A DNA stretch of 64,000 nt from Candidatus Opimibacter skivensis (GCA_016722045.1 JADKGY010000008.1:186001-250000), one strand, 5' to 3'; positions 44,201 to 51,687 are shown, numbered from the stretch's first letter. The notes: a model not told the origin generated them from the letters alone. Program-made: numbers and translations.

Positions 44201-44343
44201 TAAAGCCCAAGCTTGTCTTCAGCACAGGTTTTTCTGCCAGGGTAAATGTATTCGGAGCCCTTATCGTTGAGCCTTTCTTTGCATGGCCACTATTGAAAAA
44301 TACACCAGGAAAATTCGGAGTGTTTTTGGTGCCGGGGTGGTAA
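41260..44343 (+). CDS. Secreted metalloprotease-like / TolB propeller / beta-barrel protein
   Basis: 1027 residues from ATG 41260; an upstream TTG at 41218 is in frame but lies before the signal peptide (LLLIALMIGLFIIPSTTHAQ). Three parts: an N-terminal zincin-like domain (about 25-270) with HELVHSFQYH, a HExxH zinc site; a TolB/WD40-like propeller (about 280-600; WSPDGKEIAFSG and YSPDGKFLVFSSDR blades); and a ~400-residue C-terminal region rich in aromatic beta strands (GGGLGVNAGGIGSRTG onward, ending FGVFLVPGW) that resembles an outer-membrane barrel of the Omp85/surface antigen type. Outer-membrane anchored protease is inferred. The stop is directly followed by an octamer array. Confidence 0.85.
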   Translation: MKERLLLIALMIGLFIIPSTTHAQLFGQNKPRYRTFEFNVLETPHFAIHSYVKNKAALDQMADWAEMWYGMHSVVLNDTYTEKNPIIFYNNHAEFQQTNAIYGDIGIGTGGVTEGFKNRVILPFTMINQQNQHVLGHELVHSFQYHKIISGDSTSLQSLANLPLWMVEGMAEYLSLGRIDPYTAMWMRDAVLNDDVPNIKKLSGYKYFPYRYGQAFWAFFSGTYGDDMIAPLFMNTAMYGLDVALAITLNTTQADLGAAFTESLKTYYTPLLGDMKENTVGKKIISEENAGRLNVSPVISPNGKYVIFLSDKNLFSIDLYLADARTGKIIRKVNSFLHSGNLDDLNLFESSGTWSPNSEQFAFVGVAKGQNVLVIRNPDSGSTVDEINMPGINAIAHPSWSPDGKEIAFSGMIEGQTDLFIYNLKSKKVRQLTDDLYSEVYPDYSPDGKFLVFSSDRKTFEQKKVHGRWNLHLSRINLEDKSINDYDQIFPGADCLNPCYDPNGNVYFVSDRDGFRNLYRTNLNGELLQMTDLKTGISGISQYSPAISVSKSNDRIAYTHYFKSGYDIYEAKEAAFLHTMVRPDDVHYEAGTLPVVLDKNHQLVMGNIEKLDNVNPPSPSVYKDVPYKGKFKLDYIDGGGGLGVNAGGIGSRTGLAGGINMIFSDILGDNQLYSTVALNGEIYDIGGSFQYLNQKGPLAWGFTASHIPLRTGQYKYYKSSLNIDGVVLPVIVEEENILRIFQEQISGLLQYPFSKYLRVEGSMGLNFRFFRLDRRNYYYTDDQFQQFVTQSDREKIKLPNDTIVFGFFRVKKTTFYNPSIAIVGDNSQFGLASPINGYRYRLDFSDYFGGYQFQTASADFRFYRWMKPVSFAFRAMHYSTLGRDSKAFYPILIGEMGLVHGYGYGRLNEFSSSGALDPNQLFGSKFFVSNFEVRLPFTGPERLALIKSNALFTELAWFVDGGVAFNDYKDLGKKDPEGGNVKPKLVFSTGFSARVNVFGALIVEPFFAWPLLKNTPGKFGVFLVPGW

Positions 44344-44345
44344 AA

Positions 44346-44377
44346 GATCTGGTGATCGGGTGATCTGGTGATCGGGG
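44346..44377. repeat. Octamer array after a plus-strand stop codon
   Basis: Four 8-bp units alternate GATCTGGT, GATCGGGT, GATCTGGT, GATCGGGG, two bases after the TAA at 44341-44343. It is the plus-strand parallel of the heptamer arrays at minus-strand gene ends. Confidence 0.85.
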
Positions 44378-44402
44378 AAAGGAGTGAGAATTATAAGATT
44401 TA

Positions 44403-44658
44403 TTGCGAGCGCAACGTGCATTTAATATCCAAAAGTTGGGCGTCGGTTGACCGACGCGCCGTATTGAGCGCTAGTCGAAATATCCTGGTGTGTGCAAGGC
44501 TGAGCCTTGCGTAATTAAATCATTCTTTTCTTGAAGACGCGATGCTTCGACACCATATATACATCCTTTTGCAGCACAGCAACAAAATCGCCGTCTCTAC
44601 GACAGTTTATAATTTCATGCATTGAGATTTTTATTGTGAGCGCAGCGAACAATAAAAA
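44403..44658. repeat. Cluster of short palindromes in a gene-free region
   Basis: Hairpins: TTGCG/CGCAA (44403-44414); GCGTCGGT/ACCGACGC with TG centre (44440-44457); GCAAGGC/GCCTTGC with TGA loop (44494-44510); TTTTTATTGT/ACAATAAAAA with an 11-base loop (44628-44658). The words ATTGCGAGCGCAACG near 44403 and ATTGTGAGCGCAGCG near 44633 are similar, so they may be diverged copies of one element. The stretch 44344-44813 holds no gene. Confidence 0.75.
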
Positions 44659-44670
44659 AAGATACGGTTG

Positions 44671-44717
44671 AGCGTAGGCTGTGCCTACGTTCGTGCGTCA
44701 GCAAAAATCCGTTTTGC
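44671..44717 (+). repeat. Two-hairpin dispersed element, copy B
   Basis: Hairpin 1: CGTAGGC and GCCTACG around TGT (44673-44689). Hairpin 2: GCAAAA and TTTTGC around ATCCG (44701-44717). The linker TCA and the TCCG in the second loop match copy A. The A-T to C-G change in stem 1 and the T-A to A-T change in stem 2 both keep pairing. Confidence 0.85.
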
Positions 44718-44813
44718 GAAAAAATTAGTAAGCATCTGTTTTTTCTATGCTAAAATTCAATTTAGCCTGCAACAAAAACCATTCACGGCCTGCTTCAACT
44801 AAAGAAAAGTAAC

Positions 44814-45005
44814 TTGTTAACTATCAATTCAGAATACCAGCGGGGACAAGTTTGGAATTCAGGGCAACAAAAACGACTCATTGATTCGGTACTAAGAGGC
44901 TATCCGCTGCCGATAATATATCTACATCATAAAAGAAGAATTATTGAAGGAATGACAAAAGAATTCCCCTATCCCCCATGTGGACATTTATACGGATACA
45001 ATTGA
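44814..45005 (+). pseudogene. DUF262 (ParB/Srx-like) N-terminal remnant
   Basis: 63 codons that match only the first ~55 residues of DUF262 proteins: INSEYQRGQVWNSGQQKRLI, then DSVLRGYPLPIIYLHHKRR. In full proteins this is followed by several hundred residues including the DGQQR-type motif; here the frame breaks at TGA after IIEGMTKEF. The only start is TTG. A decayed gene of a nuclease or phage-defence family is the best reading. Confidence 0.65.
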
Positions 45006-45292
45006 ATCCTATTTTCACTTCGAATCCAACCCGCTGTGATTAGTGCTTCATCTCTTTTGGTAATAATGGTCTTTAAGGAATAATCCACTATCTGTGATGT
45101 TCATTCCACTCAACCTGACCCATAATTCCGATATACTGACCTAAGTCAAAATCGTTATTTACTATTTGTGTAATGTCAGACCCTACGATAAGACGGAGGC
45201 GGAACAAGCGGCGAAGGCACGACCAATAGTGTAAAAAAGGAATTCATTCCATTGGAAAAAGCCTCAAGGCTAAAGGGCAAAAAAGAACTCTT
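45006..45292. other. Non-coding gap
   Basis: About 290 bp between the DUF262 remnant and the array at the alanine dehydrogenase stop. No supported gene or strong hairpin is seen; it may contain decayed coding sequence. Confidence 0.4.
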
Positions 45293-45334
45293 ACTTCCCA
45301 CCTCTCACATCTCACATCTCACATCTCACATCTG
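45293..45334. repeat. Heptamer array (ACATCTC) entering the alanine dehydrogenase gene
   Basis: Units ACTTCCC, ACCTCTC, three ACATCTC and ACATCTG. The stop codon of the gene (45326-45328) and its last two codons CAG ATG lie inside the array. Sense units are GAGATGT/GATGTGA, so a TGA falls in each frame within 21 bp. Confidence 0.9.
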
Positions 45335-46534
45335 GCTCGGCAATATCAAATCAATAGCCGTGTACTTATGCCCAAACCTTCTTGACAAATACTCATTCGT
45401 CAAATGTCCTTTATAAGTATACACACCATGTCTGAATCCCGCATGATCGCGCAACAAAGCTTCTATGCCACCATACGCTCCCGCTTTAATTAATAGCGGA
45501 GTCAGAATATTACTGATCGCGGCAGATGCCGTACGACTTACTTTCGAAGCTATATTAGGTACACAATAATGGATCACACCATGTTTGATAAATGTTGGCT
45601 TATCCAATGTCGTCACTTCCGATGTTTCAAATATTCCACCCTGATCTATACTGACATCGATGATGACACTACCTTCCTTCATCTTCATCACCATTTCTTC
45701 CGGCACCAAAACTGATGAACGTCCTGTAGCTGAATGAACAGCACCTATCACAACATCCGCACTCAGCAGTTGATACTGCAGATATACAGGATTTATAGTA
45801 GAGGTATGTAGTCGTCGGCCGATGATCTGCTGTAGACGCATTAACTTATACACATTGTCATCAAACACGCGCACAGTAGCACCAAGACTCAGAGCAGTAC
45901 GAATCGCAAACTCACCTACCACACCTGCTCCAAGGATTACAACCTTTGCCGGCGGCACTCCTGAAACACCACCAAGAAGAACTCCTCGTCCCACATCTGA
46001 CTTACACAAAAGTTCTGCCGCCGTTTGTATCGCAGTTATTCCCGCTATTTCACTCATAGTGCGCACCAACGGATAAGATCCATCTGCAGCTTGCAAATAT
46101 TCCATAGCTACAGCAGTCACACGATGACGCAATAATCTTTCGACATAAGTTTCTGACAGCGTAGGCAATTGAAGTGGTGAGATCAGACATTGATCTGGAT
46201 GAAGAAGTTCTATTTCATCAATAGTGGGTGGAGCAACCTTAAGAACAATATCACTTTTAAATACTTCCTGACGTGTCGGCGATATCTCTGCACCGGCTTC
46301 ACTGTATTCATGATCATCATAGTGAGACATCGTACCGGCACCAGCCTGTACAAGCACACGATGCCCTTGTTGAACCAAGGGCCTTACAGAATGAGGTACT
46401 ATAGCCACCCGGTTCTCTGTATGCGATGACTCATCAGGTATCCCGATCGTAAATTGACTCCCCCCTTTGGCCACAGCTACCGTTTCAGGCATTGTCTCCA
46501 GGCTAAAGCCATATTTATGCGTCCATTGCGTCAT
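45326..46534 (-). CDS. ald: Alanine dehydrogenase
   Basis: 402 residues. N-terminal catalytic domain (IGIPDESSHTENRVAIVPHS, GHRVLVQAGAG with substrate-binding Arg and Lys region) and NAD-binding Rossmann domain (AKVVILGAGVVGEFAIRTAL, GxGxxG). The C-terminal SVIIDVSIDQGGIFETSEVT and GVIHYCVPNIASKVSRTASA segments are diagnostic of alanine dehydrogenase rather than transhydrogenase alpha. It converts alanine to pyruvate and ammonia with NAD. ATG 46534 overlaps the stop of tsaE by 20 bp. C-terminus comes from a heptamer array. Confidence 0.92.
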   Translation of the reverse strand: MTQWTHKYGFSLETMPETVAVAKGGSQFTIGIPDESSHTENRVAIVPHSVRPLVQQGHRVLVQAGAGTMSHYDDHEYSEAGAEISPTRQEVFKSDIVLKVAPPTIDEIELLHPDQCLISPLQLPTLSETYVERLLRHRVTAVAMEYLQAADGSYPLVRTMSEIAGITAIQTAAELLCKSDVGRGVLLGGVSGVPPAKVVILGAGVVGEFAIRTALSLGATVRVFDDNVYKLMRLQQIIGRRLHTSTINPVYLQYQLLSADVVIGAVHSATGRSSVLVPEEMVMKMKEGSVIIDVSIDQGGIFETSEVTTLDKPTFIKHGVIHYCVPNIASKVSRTASAAISNILTPLLIKAGAYGGIEALLRDHAGFRHGVYTYKGHLTNEYLSRRFGHKYTAIDLILPSQM

Positions 46535-46952
46535 GAGTACTGATCTTGAAGTTACGAATATCGTTGTTTTCTACACTGATGTCTACCCGGATATAAGGCA
46601 TTACAAAATAATCATTTCCCACGTCAGGCCATTCAATAATACAAAGCTGACCCGAATCAAGATATTCCGCAAACCCTATTTGCTCCAGCTCCTGCGGCTT
46701 TTCGAGACGATAGAGATCCATATGAATGATCGGCCCTTTTAAAGGCGACATATATTCCTGTATGATCGAAAATGTAGGGCTACTCACTTGTTGATCCACA
46801 CCATAACTTTTGCAAATATGCTGCACAAGTGTTGTCTTCCCCGCCCCAAGCTCACCGGATAATAAAACCACCGAATATCCCTCCTCTATGAGTGAATGCA
46901 GGACATAGACAATCTCCGACAGCTTATCAATGGAGTCAATCCGTATGATCAT
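46515..46952 (-). CDS. tsaE: tRNA threonylcarbamoyladenosine biosynthesis ATPase TsaE
   Basis: 145 residues, typical length. Walker A is SGELGAGKTTLVQHICK near residue 34; VSSPTFSIIQEYM and HMDLYRLEKPQELEQIGFAEYLDSG with CIIEWPDVG (Walker B-like) follow. TsaE works with TsaB and TsaD to complete t6A at position 37 of ANN-decoding tRNAs. Cytoplasmic and normally essential. First gene of an overlapping pair with ald, an arrangement known in related bacteria. Upstream lies the GA-rich left arm of an inverted repeat. Confidence 0.95.
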   Translation of the reverse strand: MIIRIDSIDKLSEIVYVLHSLIEEGYSVVLLSGELGAGKTTLVQHICKSYGVDQQVSSPTFSIIQEYMSPLKGPIIHMDLYRLEKPQELEQIGFAEYLDSGQLCIIEWPDVGNDYFVMPYIRVDISVENNDIRNFKISTHDAMDA

Positions 46953-46964
46953 CCTGCAATGATA

Positions 46965-47058
46965 GGAGAAAAGAAGCGAAGGCGAAAAAGGCGAAGGAGG
47001 AGGCGAAGGCGAAGGAAAGAAAAGGCGAAGGAAACAAGAGGCAAAGGAGGAGGCTAGG
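46965..47058. repeat. Left arm of inverted GGCGAA-rich repeat
   Basis: A purine-rich stretch of repeated GGCGAA and GGAGGA words. The 32 bases at 47001-47032 are the exact reverse complement of 47608-47639 on the far side of the four-helix-bundle gene. Lies in the tsaE upstream region. Confidence 0.9.
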
Positions 47059-47116
47059 AAATCATTTGGAGTTTTGAAGCTAAAGGACTAATTTTAAATA
47101 CACCAAAGAAAACAAT

Positions 47117-47479
47117 ATGGCTTTCAGGGACTTCACCAGTATGTCCGTCTGGCAGAAAGCTCATGAACTCTTGTTGGAAATTTATAGACTAACTGATAAA
47201 TTTCCCGGAAGTGAAAAATTCGGAATGGTATCCGACATGAGACGAGCTGCTAATTCAGTCCTTCACAATATCGCTGAAGGTTTTGGTCGATTTGAAAACA
47301 GGGACAAATCCCGATTTTATAAAATTTCAAGAGGAAGTGCCTATGAACTGATCAGTCAATCCAAAGCATCTTGTTCTCTTCACTATTTAAATAATGATGA
47401 AATGGAAAATTTAAAATCCCTTTCAGCAAGCATCATCGACGAACTGGATTTAATAATCAAATCAGTTGAATCAAGATAA
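47117..47479 (+). CDS. Four-helix-bundle protein (S23 / rRNA intervening-sequence type)
   Basis: 120 residues. The sequence has the family pattern: SMSVWQKAHELLLEIYRLTD, FPGSEKFGMVSDMRRAANSV, then LHNIAEGFGRF, SRFYKISRGSAYELISQ and a last helix IIDELDLIIKSV. The family is encoded in intervening sequences of 23S rRNA in some bacteria and is related to the Avd protein of diversity-generating retroelements. No rRNA, reverse transcriptase or variable repeat lies nearby. The gene is centred between 32-bp inverted repeats, and the two arms would pair around it. Function of the protein is unproven; nucleic-acid binding is likely. Confidence 0.9.
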   Translation: MAFRDFTSMSVWQKAHELLLEIYRLTDKFPGSEKFGMVSDMRRAANSVLHNIAEGFGRFENRDKSRFYKISRGSAYELISQSKASCSLHYLNNDEMENLKSLSASIIDELDLIIKSVESR

Positions 47480-47486
47480 AAGATAA

Positions 47487-47657
47487 CCCTTTCCTTCGCC
47501 TTCGCCTTTTCTTTCCTTCTCCTCAGCCTTCACCTTCGCCTTTTTCTTTTCCTTCGCCTCAGCCTATTCTTCTCCTTCGCCTCTTTTTCTCCTTCGCCTC
47601 AGCCTCCTCCTTCGCCTTTTCTTTCCTTCGCCTTCGCCTTCTCCTCCTCCTCTTTTT
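47487..47657. repeat. Right arm of inverted TTCGCC-rich repeat
   Basis: About 170 bp of TTCGCC, TTCTCC and CTCAGCC words. It is the reverse-complement counterpart of the left arm, longer and with several internal copies; the exact 32-bp match is at 47608-47639. It abuts the stop (TAG at 47658-47660) of the next minus-strand gene. Confidence 0.9.
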
Positions 47658-48416
47658 CTACGTTTTACCCATCTTCACAATACTCTTATTCACAGACTTC
47701 CCTCCAAACTCAATATTAAGCATGTAGGAGCCTGCTGGAATATCACGCCCTATCTCAATCTCTTTCTCCTGTCCCGAAATCAATGAAGCCTTTTCAGCTT
47801 TTACCCGATGTCCCAGGGCATCATATAGTGTATAATGCAAATCTCCACTACAACCAGGCGCTAATACCAGATTCATTTTCTCTGCAAATGGATTTGGATA
47901 CACAGAAATATTTACACAATCCAGTTTAGCCAGTTCATCAACATCGGTGACAACCACTTCTTCTCCATTCACTCTGAACTCACTTAAACCATAGCAACTA
48001 CCACCATAATTATTGATGGCAGTGATCAGTAAATATCGTCCTTCGACACCCGCAAGATCAGGACCGGGACCACCTTCATATGTGCTCAGCCCACTTGCTT
48101 GTTGAAATGTATACGTACCGGCTTCAGTCCATGTCTGACCATCGATAGAATAATCAATAGCGACATCACGCATACCCCAGTCAAGATGTGCCGGATCATT
48201 CGTATTCCAGATTTCCATCTGGCCGAGCTTATAGATCTTGCCAAAATCATACATGATGAAATGACTTACAGGACGTAAAGGATTCGGACTTGGAGCAGCC
48301 TCACATGAGATCCATCCATCAAAGAAATTTGTGCTGTGCCGGTTTGGAAAACACTGTGCATTAGTCACGTGTTGAAATAGCACAAAGGCAACAAACAAAA
48401 AGATTAATTTTTTCAT
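47658..48416 (-). CDS. Secreted discoidin-like protein with T9SS type A domain
   Basis: 252 residues. Signal peptide (MKKLIFLFVAFVLFQHVTNAQ), a discoidin/F5-8C-like domain (about 30-165; FIMYDFGKIYKLGQMEIWN, DVAIDYSIDGQTWTEAG, GRYLLITAINNYGGSCYGLS), then a type A sorting domain (VYPNPFAEKMNLVLAPGC...GSYMLNIEF...VKMGKT). The discoidin-like part suggests carbohydrate binding. It is the last gene of the DUF1800/DUF1501 set (12 bp after the DUF1501 stop), which supports a joint surface role. Its stop adjoins the right arm of the inverted repeat. Confidence 0.85.
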   Translation of the reverse strand: MKKLIFLFVAFVLFQHVTNAQCFPNRHSTNFFDGWISCEAAPSPNPLRPVSHFIMYDFGKIYKLGQMEIWNTNDPAHLDWGMRDVAIDYSIDGQTWTEAGTYTFQQASGLSTYEGGPGPDLAGVEGRYLLITAINNYGGSCYGLSEFRVNGEEVVVTDVDELAKLDCVNISVYPNPFAEKMNLVLAPGCSGDLHYTLYDALGHRVKAEKASLISGQEKEIEIGRDIPAGSYMLNIEFGGKSVNKSIVKMGKT

Positions 48417-48428
48417 AGCGGGTCGATG

Positions 48429-49853
48429 TTATGAATTGAGAAAACCAATCGGCATTCCTGATCCGGGTTGATAGAAATTTGTCAGCGTGGGGAATATTGA
48501 ACTTAGGTCTGAAGGATTAATGCCAAACCACAATGCAAGCTCAGCGAAATACTCATCAGCACTTATTTTTGGCAGCATGACACCACTTCCTAATTCAACA
48601 TTTGAGTTAAGTGCAAGTGTTGGATATTCACCGTAAATGTTTTTACCACGCACATCTTCTCCCAGCACCATGACATTACCTCCCCATGCATGATCAGTAC
48701 CATTACCATTTGATGTCAGCGTGCGGCTGAATTCTGAAAGAGAAAATGTCGTCACTTGTTTGCCAAGACCAAGCTCTGTCATCGCATCTGAAAATTCTCC
48801 AAAGGCTGCATCTAATTCATATAACAAACCACTTTGTGTAGTGAGCACCTCATCATGATTATCCCATCCTCCATAGTCAATGAAGAATATCTGGCGTTTC
48901 ATGCCCAAAGCTTCATGAGCAGCAATTGAATATGCAGCCAACTGAAATGCATGCGATAAATAATTATCTGTAAACTGAGTTTGAAATTCAGGAACATTGC
49001 CTATAGCATCCTGGAATTGTACATGACCATCTCTTGACCGTCTGATGACATCAACGTATGTTTTTTGAAACATGTCCTGATATTCATGATCAATCATTGA
49101 ATTAAGCGCTTTCGTTCGAAGCCTGTCAAATACGTTCCACTCTTCAACATCGCCATAACCATATATACCAGAACTGCCATTGTATGGATCAAGAGCAAAT
49201 TCAATAGTGTCCAGTCCCGTCTGGAAAACATTGGTCCCACTCATGGAAAAATTCATGGAGATATTAGGATTGCTGTTCATATCCTTGATGATATCAGCTA
49301 CTTTGCCGCCCCATCCTGTACCCGAACGTCCGTTAGGTAATCCGGTCATCCATTGCTGCCCCTGATCTGAATGTGAGTATAAGCCTAAAGGCAGATTTCC
49401 CTGGCCCTGGGTGTATTGATCCTTTGTAGTGGGTTCAACTAATGTTCCGACATTGGAGATGAACGCCATTTTACCATCATTAAATAATTGCTGGCAACGG
49501 GTCATGCTCGGATGTATTCCAAACAATCTTCCTCCTGTATTATTCGGAAAAATAGGCAACATGTTTCCTTGTGGAATAGCAATGTTTGATCGAGTAGCAG
49601 CATACTCAGCATACTCTGACGGACTACGCGGCATGAGCATATTGAAAGAATCATTTCCGCCGGATTGAAATAAGCATATCAGTGCTTTATATTCCGGATC
49701 TGCAAGTGTTGTGCTGTTTGCCACAGAAAGAGCACTCATGGCTTTGAGATTCACAAGCGATGAATACAGAGTGGATACGCCGATAGCAGCACAACTGGCC
49801 TGTCCGAAAAACTTCCTACGGCTTATGGGATTTTGATTGAATTTTATTTTCAT
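48429..49853 (-). CDS. DUF1501 protein with twin-arginine signal
   Basis: 474 residues. A twin-arginine signal ISRRKFFGQASCAAIGVS at the start, then ALICLFQSGGNDSFNMLMPR (sulfatase-like metal-site region), HSDQGQQWMTGLPNGRSGTGW, FIDYGGWDNHDEVL and FSEFSRTLTSNGNGTDHAWGG, all typical of DUF1501 proteins, which resemble the alkaline phosphatase/sulfatase superfamily. Likely periplasmic, exported folded via Tat. It forms an operon with a DUF1800 gene upstream and a T9SS discoidin-like gene downstream. Substrate and reaction unproven. Confidence 0.9.
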   Translation of the reverse strand: MKIKFNQNPISRRKFFGQASCAAIGVSTLYSSLVNLKAMSALSVANSTTLADPEYKALICLFQSGGNDSFNMLMPRSPSEYAEYAATRSNIAIPQGNMLPIFPNNTGGRLFGIHPSMTRCQQLFNDGKMAFISNVGTLVEPTTKDQYTQGQGNLPLGLYSHSDQGQQWMTGLPNGRSGTGWGGKVADIIKDMNSNPNISMNFSMSGTNVFQTGLDTIEFALDPYNGSSGIYGYGDVEEWNVFDRLRTKALNSMIDHEYQDMFQKTYVDVIRRSRDGHVQFQDAIGNVPEFQTQFTDNYLSHAFQLAAYSIAAHEALGMKRQIFFIDYGGWDNHDEVLTTQSGLLYELDAAFGEFSDAMTELGLGKQVTTFSLSEFSRTLTSNGNGTDHAWGGNVMVLGEDVRGKNIYGEYPTLALNSNVELGSGVMLPKISADEYFAELALWFGINPSDLSSIFPTLTNFYQPGSGMPIGFLNS

Positions 49854-49893
49854 GATCAGTTGATGTCAGATTGATTGGATAGTTGTGATCAGG

Positions 49894-51687
49894 TTATTTC
49901 ATGATATTATAGTCCGGAGATACCATTAGGAGGTACATCGCCAGTCGTACTCTGTCTTGCCTGTAATCGTTTTCAATAAAAGGCGTTATTGCCTCCTTGA
50001 TTAAGTCCCTGGTGTATTGGGATAAACTTCCGTGCGTAAAGAGCATATCAAGACGATTGACCAGCGCTTCAGGATCTCTGGCCAATGATTTTAATTCATC
50101 AATATCAAATGTGACATGCGGATTATCTTTTTCCCAATCATCCATTATATAACCCCATACAGCCCATGCATTGGCCTGGTTCATATATTCAATAGATGTG
50201 CGTGAATTATGAATTTGAAACTCAGGACCCACAAGGCCATTTTCTGATATGGGGCCCAATGGTTGATAGTCAGGTAAATAAAAACCAAACACAGTTCGTG
50301 ATCCCAACGGATTTTGTCCGGTTGCTTCATAAAAACCGTAAGCGACATTCCAATAGCGTCCATAATATTGTTCCATCGGAATAGCTTTGGTAAATTGAGT
50401 ATAGCGTAAAAAAGGCTCAGTTAATTTTCCAAAATTCGGATCCTCCAGACTTTGACATGTCCGTGCTTCAGGATCAAGAAGTATAGCTTTGATCACCGCT
50501 GACATATCACCACGAACATGATGTCCGTTATCCGCAAATACAGCTGCAATTCTTGCTACATAAGCAGGTGTAGGATTAGAAGTTACTAACCGTTGTATCA
50601 ATTGCTTTCCTACAAATGGCCCCACATTTGGATGAAGAGCTAATCTGTGAATGGCATCTTTTATATCTTTTAATCCGGTTTGACCTGCAGGGATAACATA
50701 TCCATCCAACATTTTCTTCGTGCCCGGTTGATGCCATTCTTCATACATGATCATTGGTCTGGCCATATCTGCCACATATATATCAAGACCGAAATAAGGA
50801 TCAGTCACATATTCATTTTCTACAACACCACCGACGCCAAGTCCGGTGAAGACCTTAGCCAGTTCCTTAATGTCAGCCTGACCATATGTAGGAATCCAGT
50901 TTCCCTGTCCATCCGTTTTACGTGTTCCATCCTGATTCAATTGAAAAAGTCCAACCGTAAATAACTGCATTACCTCACGTGCATAATTTTCATCCGAGTG
51001 AATATTTTCTTCCGGTATTTCACGCGGATTATTGAGGTGACTCAGATAAAAGCCCATGCAGGGATGAAGTGTTATTTCATAAAGCATATCTTCAAAATTG
51101 CCAAAGGCATGCTTAAGTAACACATCATAATAATCGGCCAGCCCATAGCCCTGTCCGGAAAGATCAGAGTCAAGGGATATCACGTAGATTTCACTGAGCG
51201 CCAGTGCAACACGCTGACGAAGCAGATCCTTTGCATGCATATGATTCTCCCACCAGGTATAATTAAACGTGACCCAGTTTGGACGTGTTAGTACATCTTC
51301 AGGATCACCGCCATTCAGAAAATACCACTCAACGATTTCTGAAAACACTTCTTTCAGCGTAGTCAGTGTTTGACTCGGTGGTACATCTATCTGTTCATTG
51401 ATCCAGTTCTCGATCCCCTGATTAGCTACCTTTTTAATGGTTTCAAGATCTGCACCTAATGTAGCCTGTGAAAGAAAACGGGACGACTCCATCAAAGGTC
51501 CTTCAAGTCCGACACCATTGATAGTCTTATCCCCGGTGGCAGACAGTGCCCAATATTGGGGAAGATAGTTGCTGCTTGTTGTTACTTTAATGTGCTGGCT
51601 GGTATCACTACCCAGCACTACCTGCCCTGACAATGGGCTGGATAATGAATAGATAAACAAGCTGAAAAAGAGGAACATTTTTTTCAT
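49894..51687 (-). CDS. DUF1800 family secreted protein
   Basis: 597 residues from ATG 51687 (a TTG two codons upstream extends the frame). Signal peptide KKMFLFFSLFIYSLSSPLSG, then the DUF1800 core: ESSRFLSQATLGADLETIKK, NWVTFNYTWWENHMHAKDLL RQRVALALSEIYVIS region, HPCMGFYLSHLNN, ENYAREVMQLFTVGLFQLN (diagnostic NYARE) and HPNVGPFVGKQLIQRLVTSNP. DUF1800 proteins are regularly encoded next to DUF1501 proteins; the molecular role is unknown. It is the first gene of the operon. Confidence 0.9.
   Translation of the reverse strand: MKKMFLFFSLFIYSLSSPLSGQVVLGSDTSQHIKVTTSSNYLPQYWALSATGDKTINGVGLEGPLMESSRFLSQATLGADLETIKKVANQGIENWINEQIDVPPSQTLTTLKEVFSEIVEWYFLNGGDPEDVLTRPNWVTFNYTWWENHMHAKDLLRQRVALALSEIYVISLDSDLSGQGYGLADYYDVLLKHAFGNFEDMLYEITLHPCMGFYLSHLNNPREIPEENIHSDENYAREVMQLFTVGLFQLNQDGTRKTDGQGNWIPTYGQADIKELAKVFTGLGVGGVVENEYVTDPYFGLDIYVADMARPMIMYEEWHQPGTKKMLDGYVIPAGQTGLKDIKDAIHRLALHPNVGPFVGKQLIQRLVTSNPTPAYVARIAAVFADNGHHVRGDMSAVIKAILLDPEARTCQSLEDPNFGKLTEPFLRYTQFTKAIPMEQYYGRYWNVAYGFYEATGQNPLGSRTVFGFYLPDYQPLGPISENGLVGPEFQIHNSRTSIEYMNQANAWAVWGYIMDDWEKDNPHVTFDIDELKSLARDPEALVNRLDMLFTHGSLSQYTRDLIKEAITPFIENDYRQDRVRLAMYLLMVSPDYNIMK

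Noticed and set aside
47501..47657. Low-complexity frame in the CTTCGCC-rich arm
   Set aside because: It is the translation of repeated TTCGCC words; the arm is an inverted repeat, not a gene.
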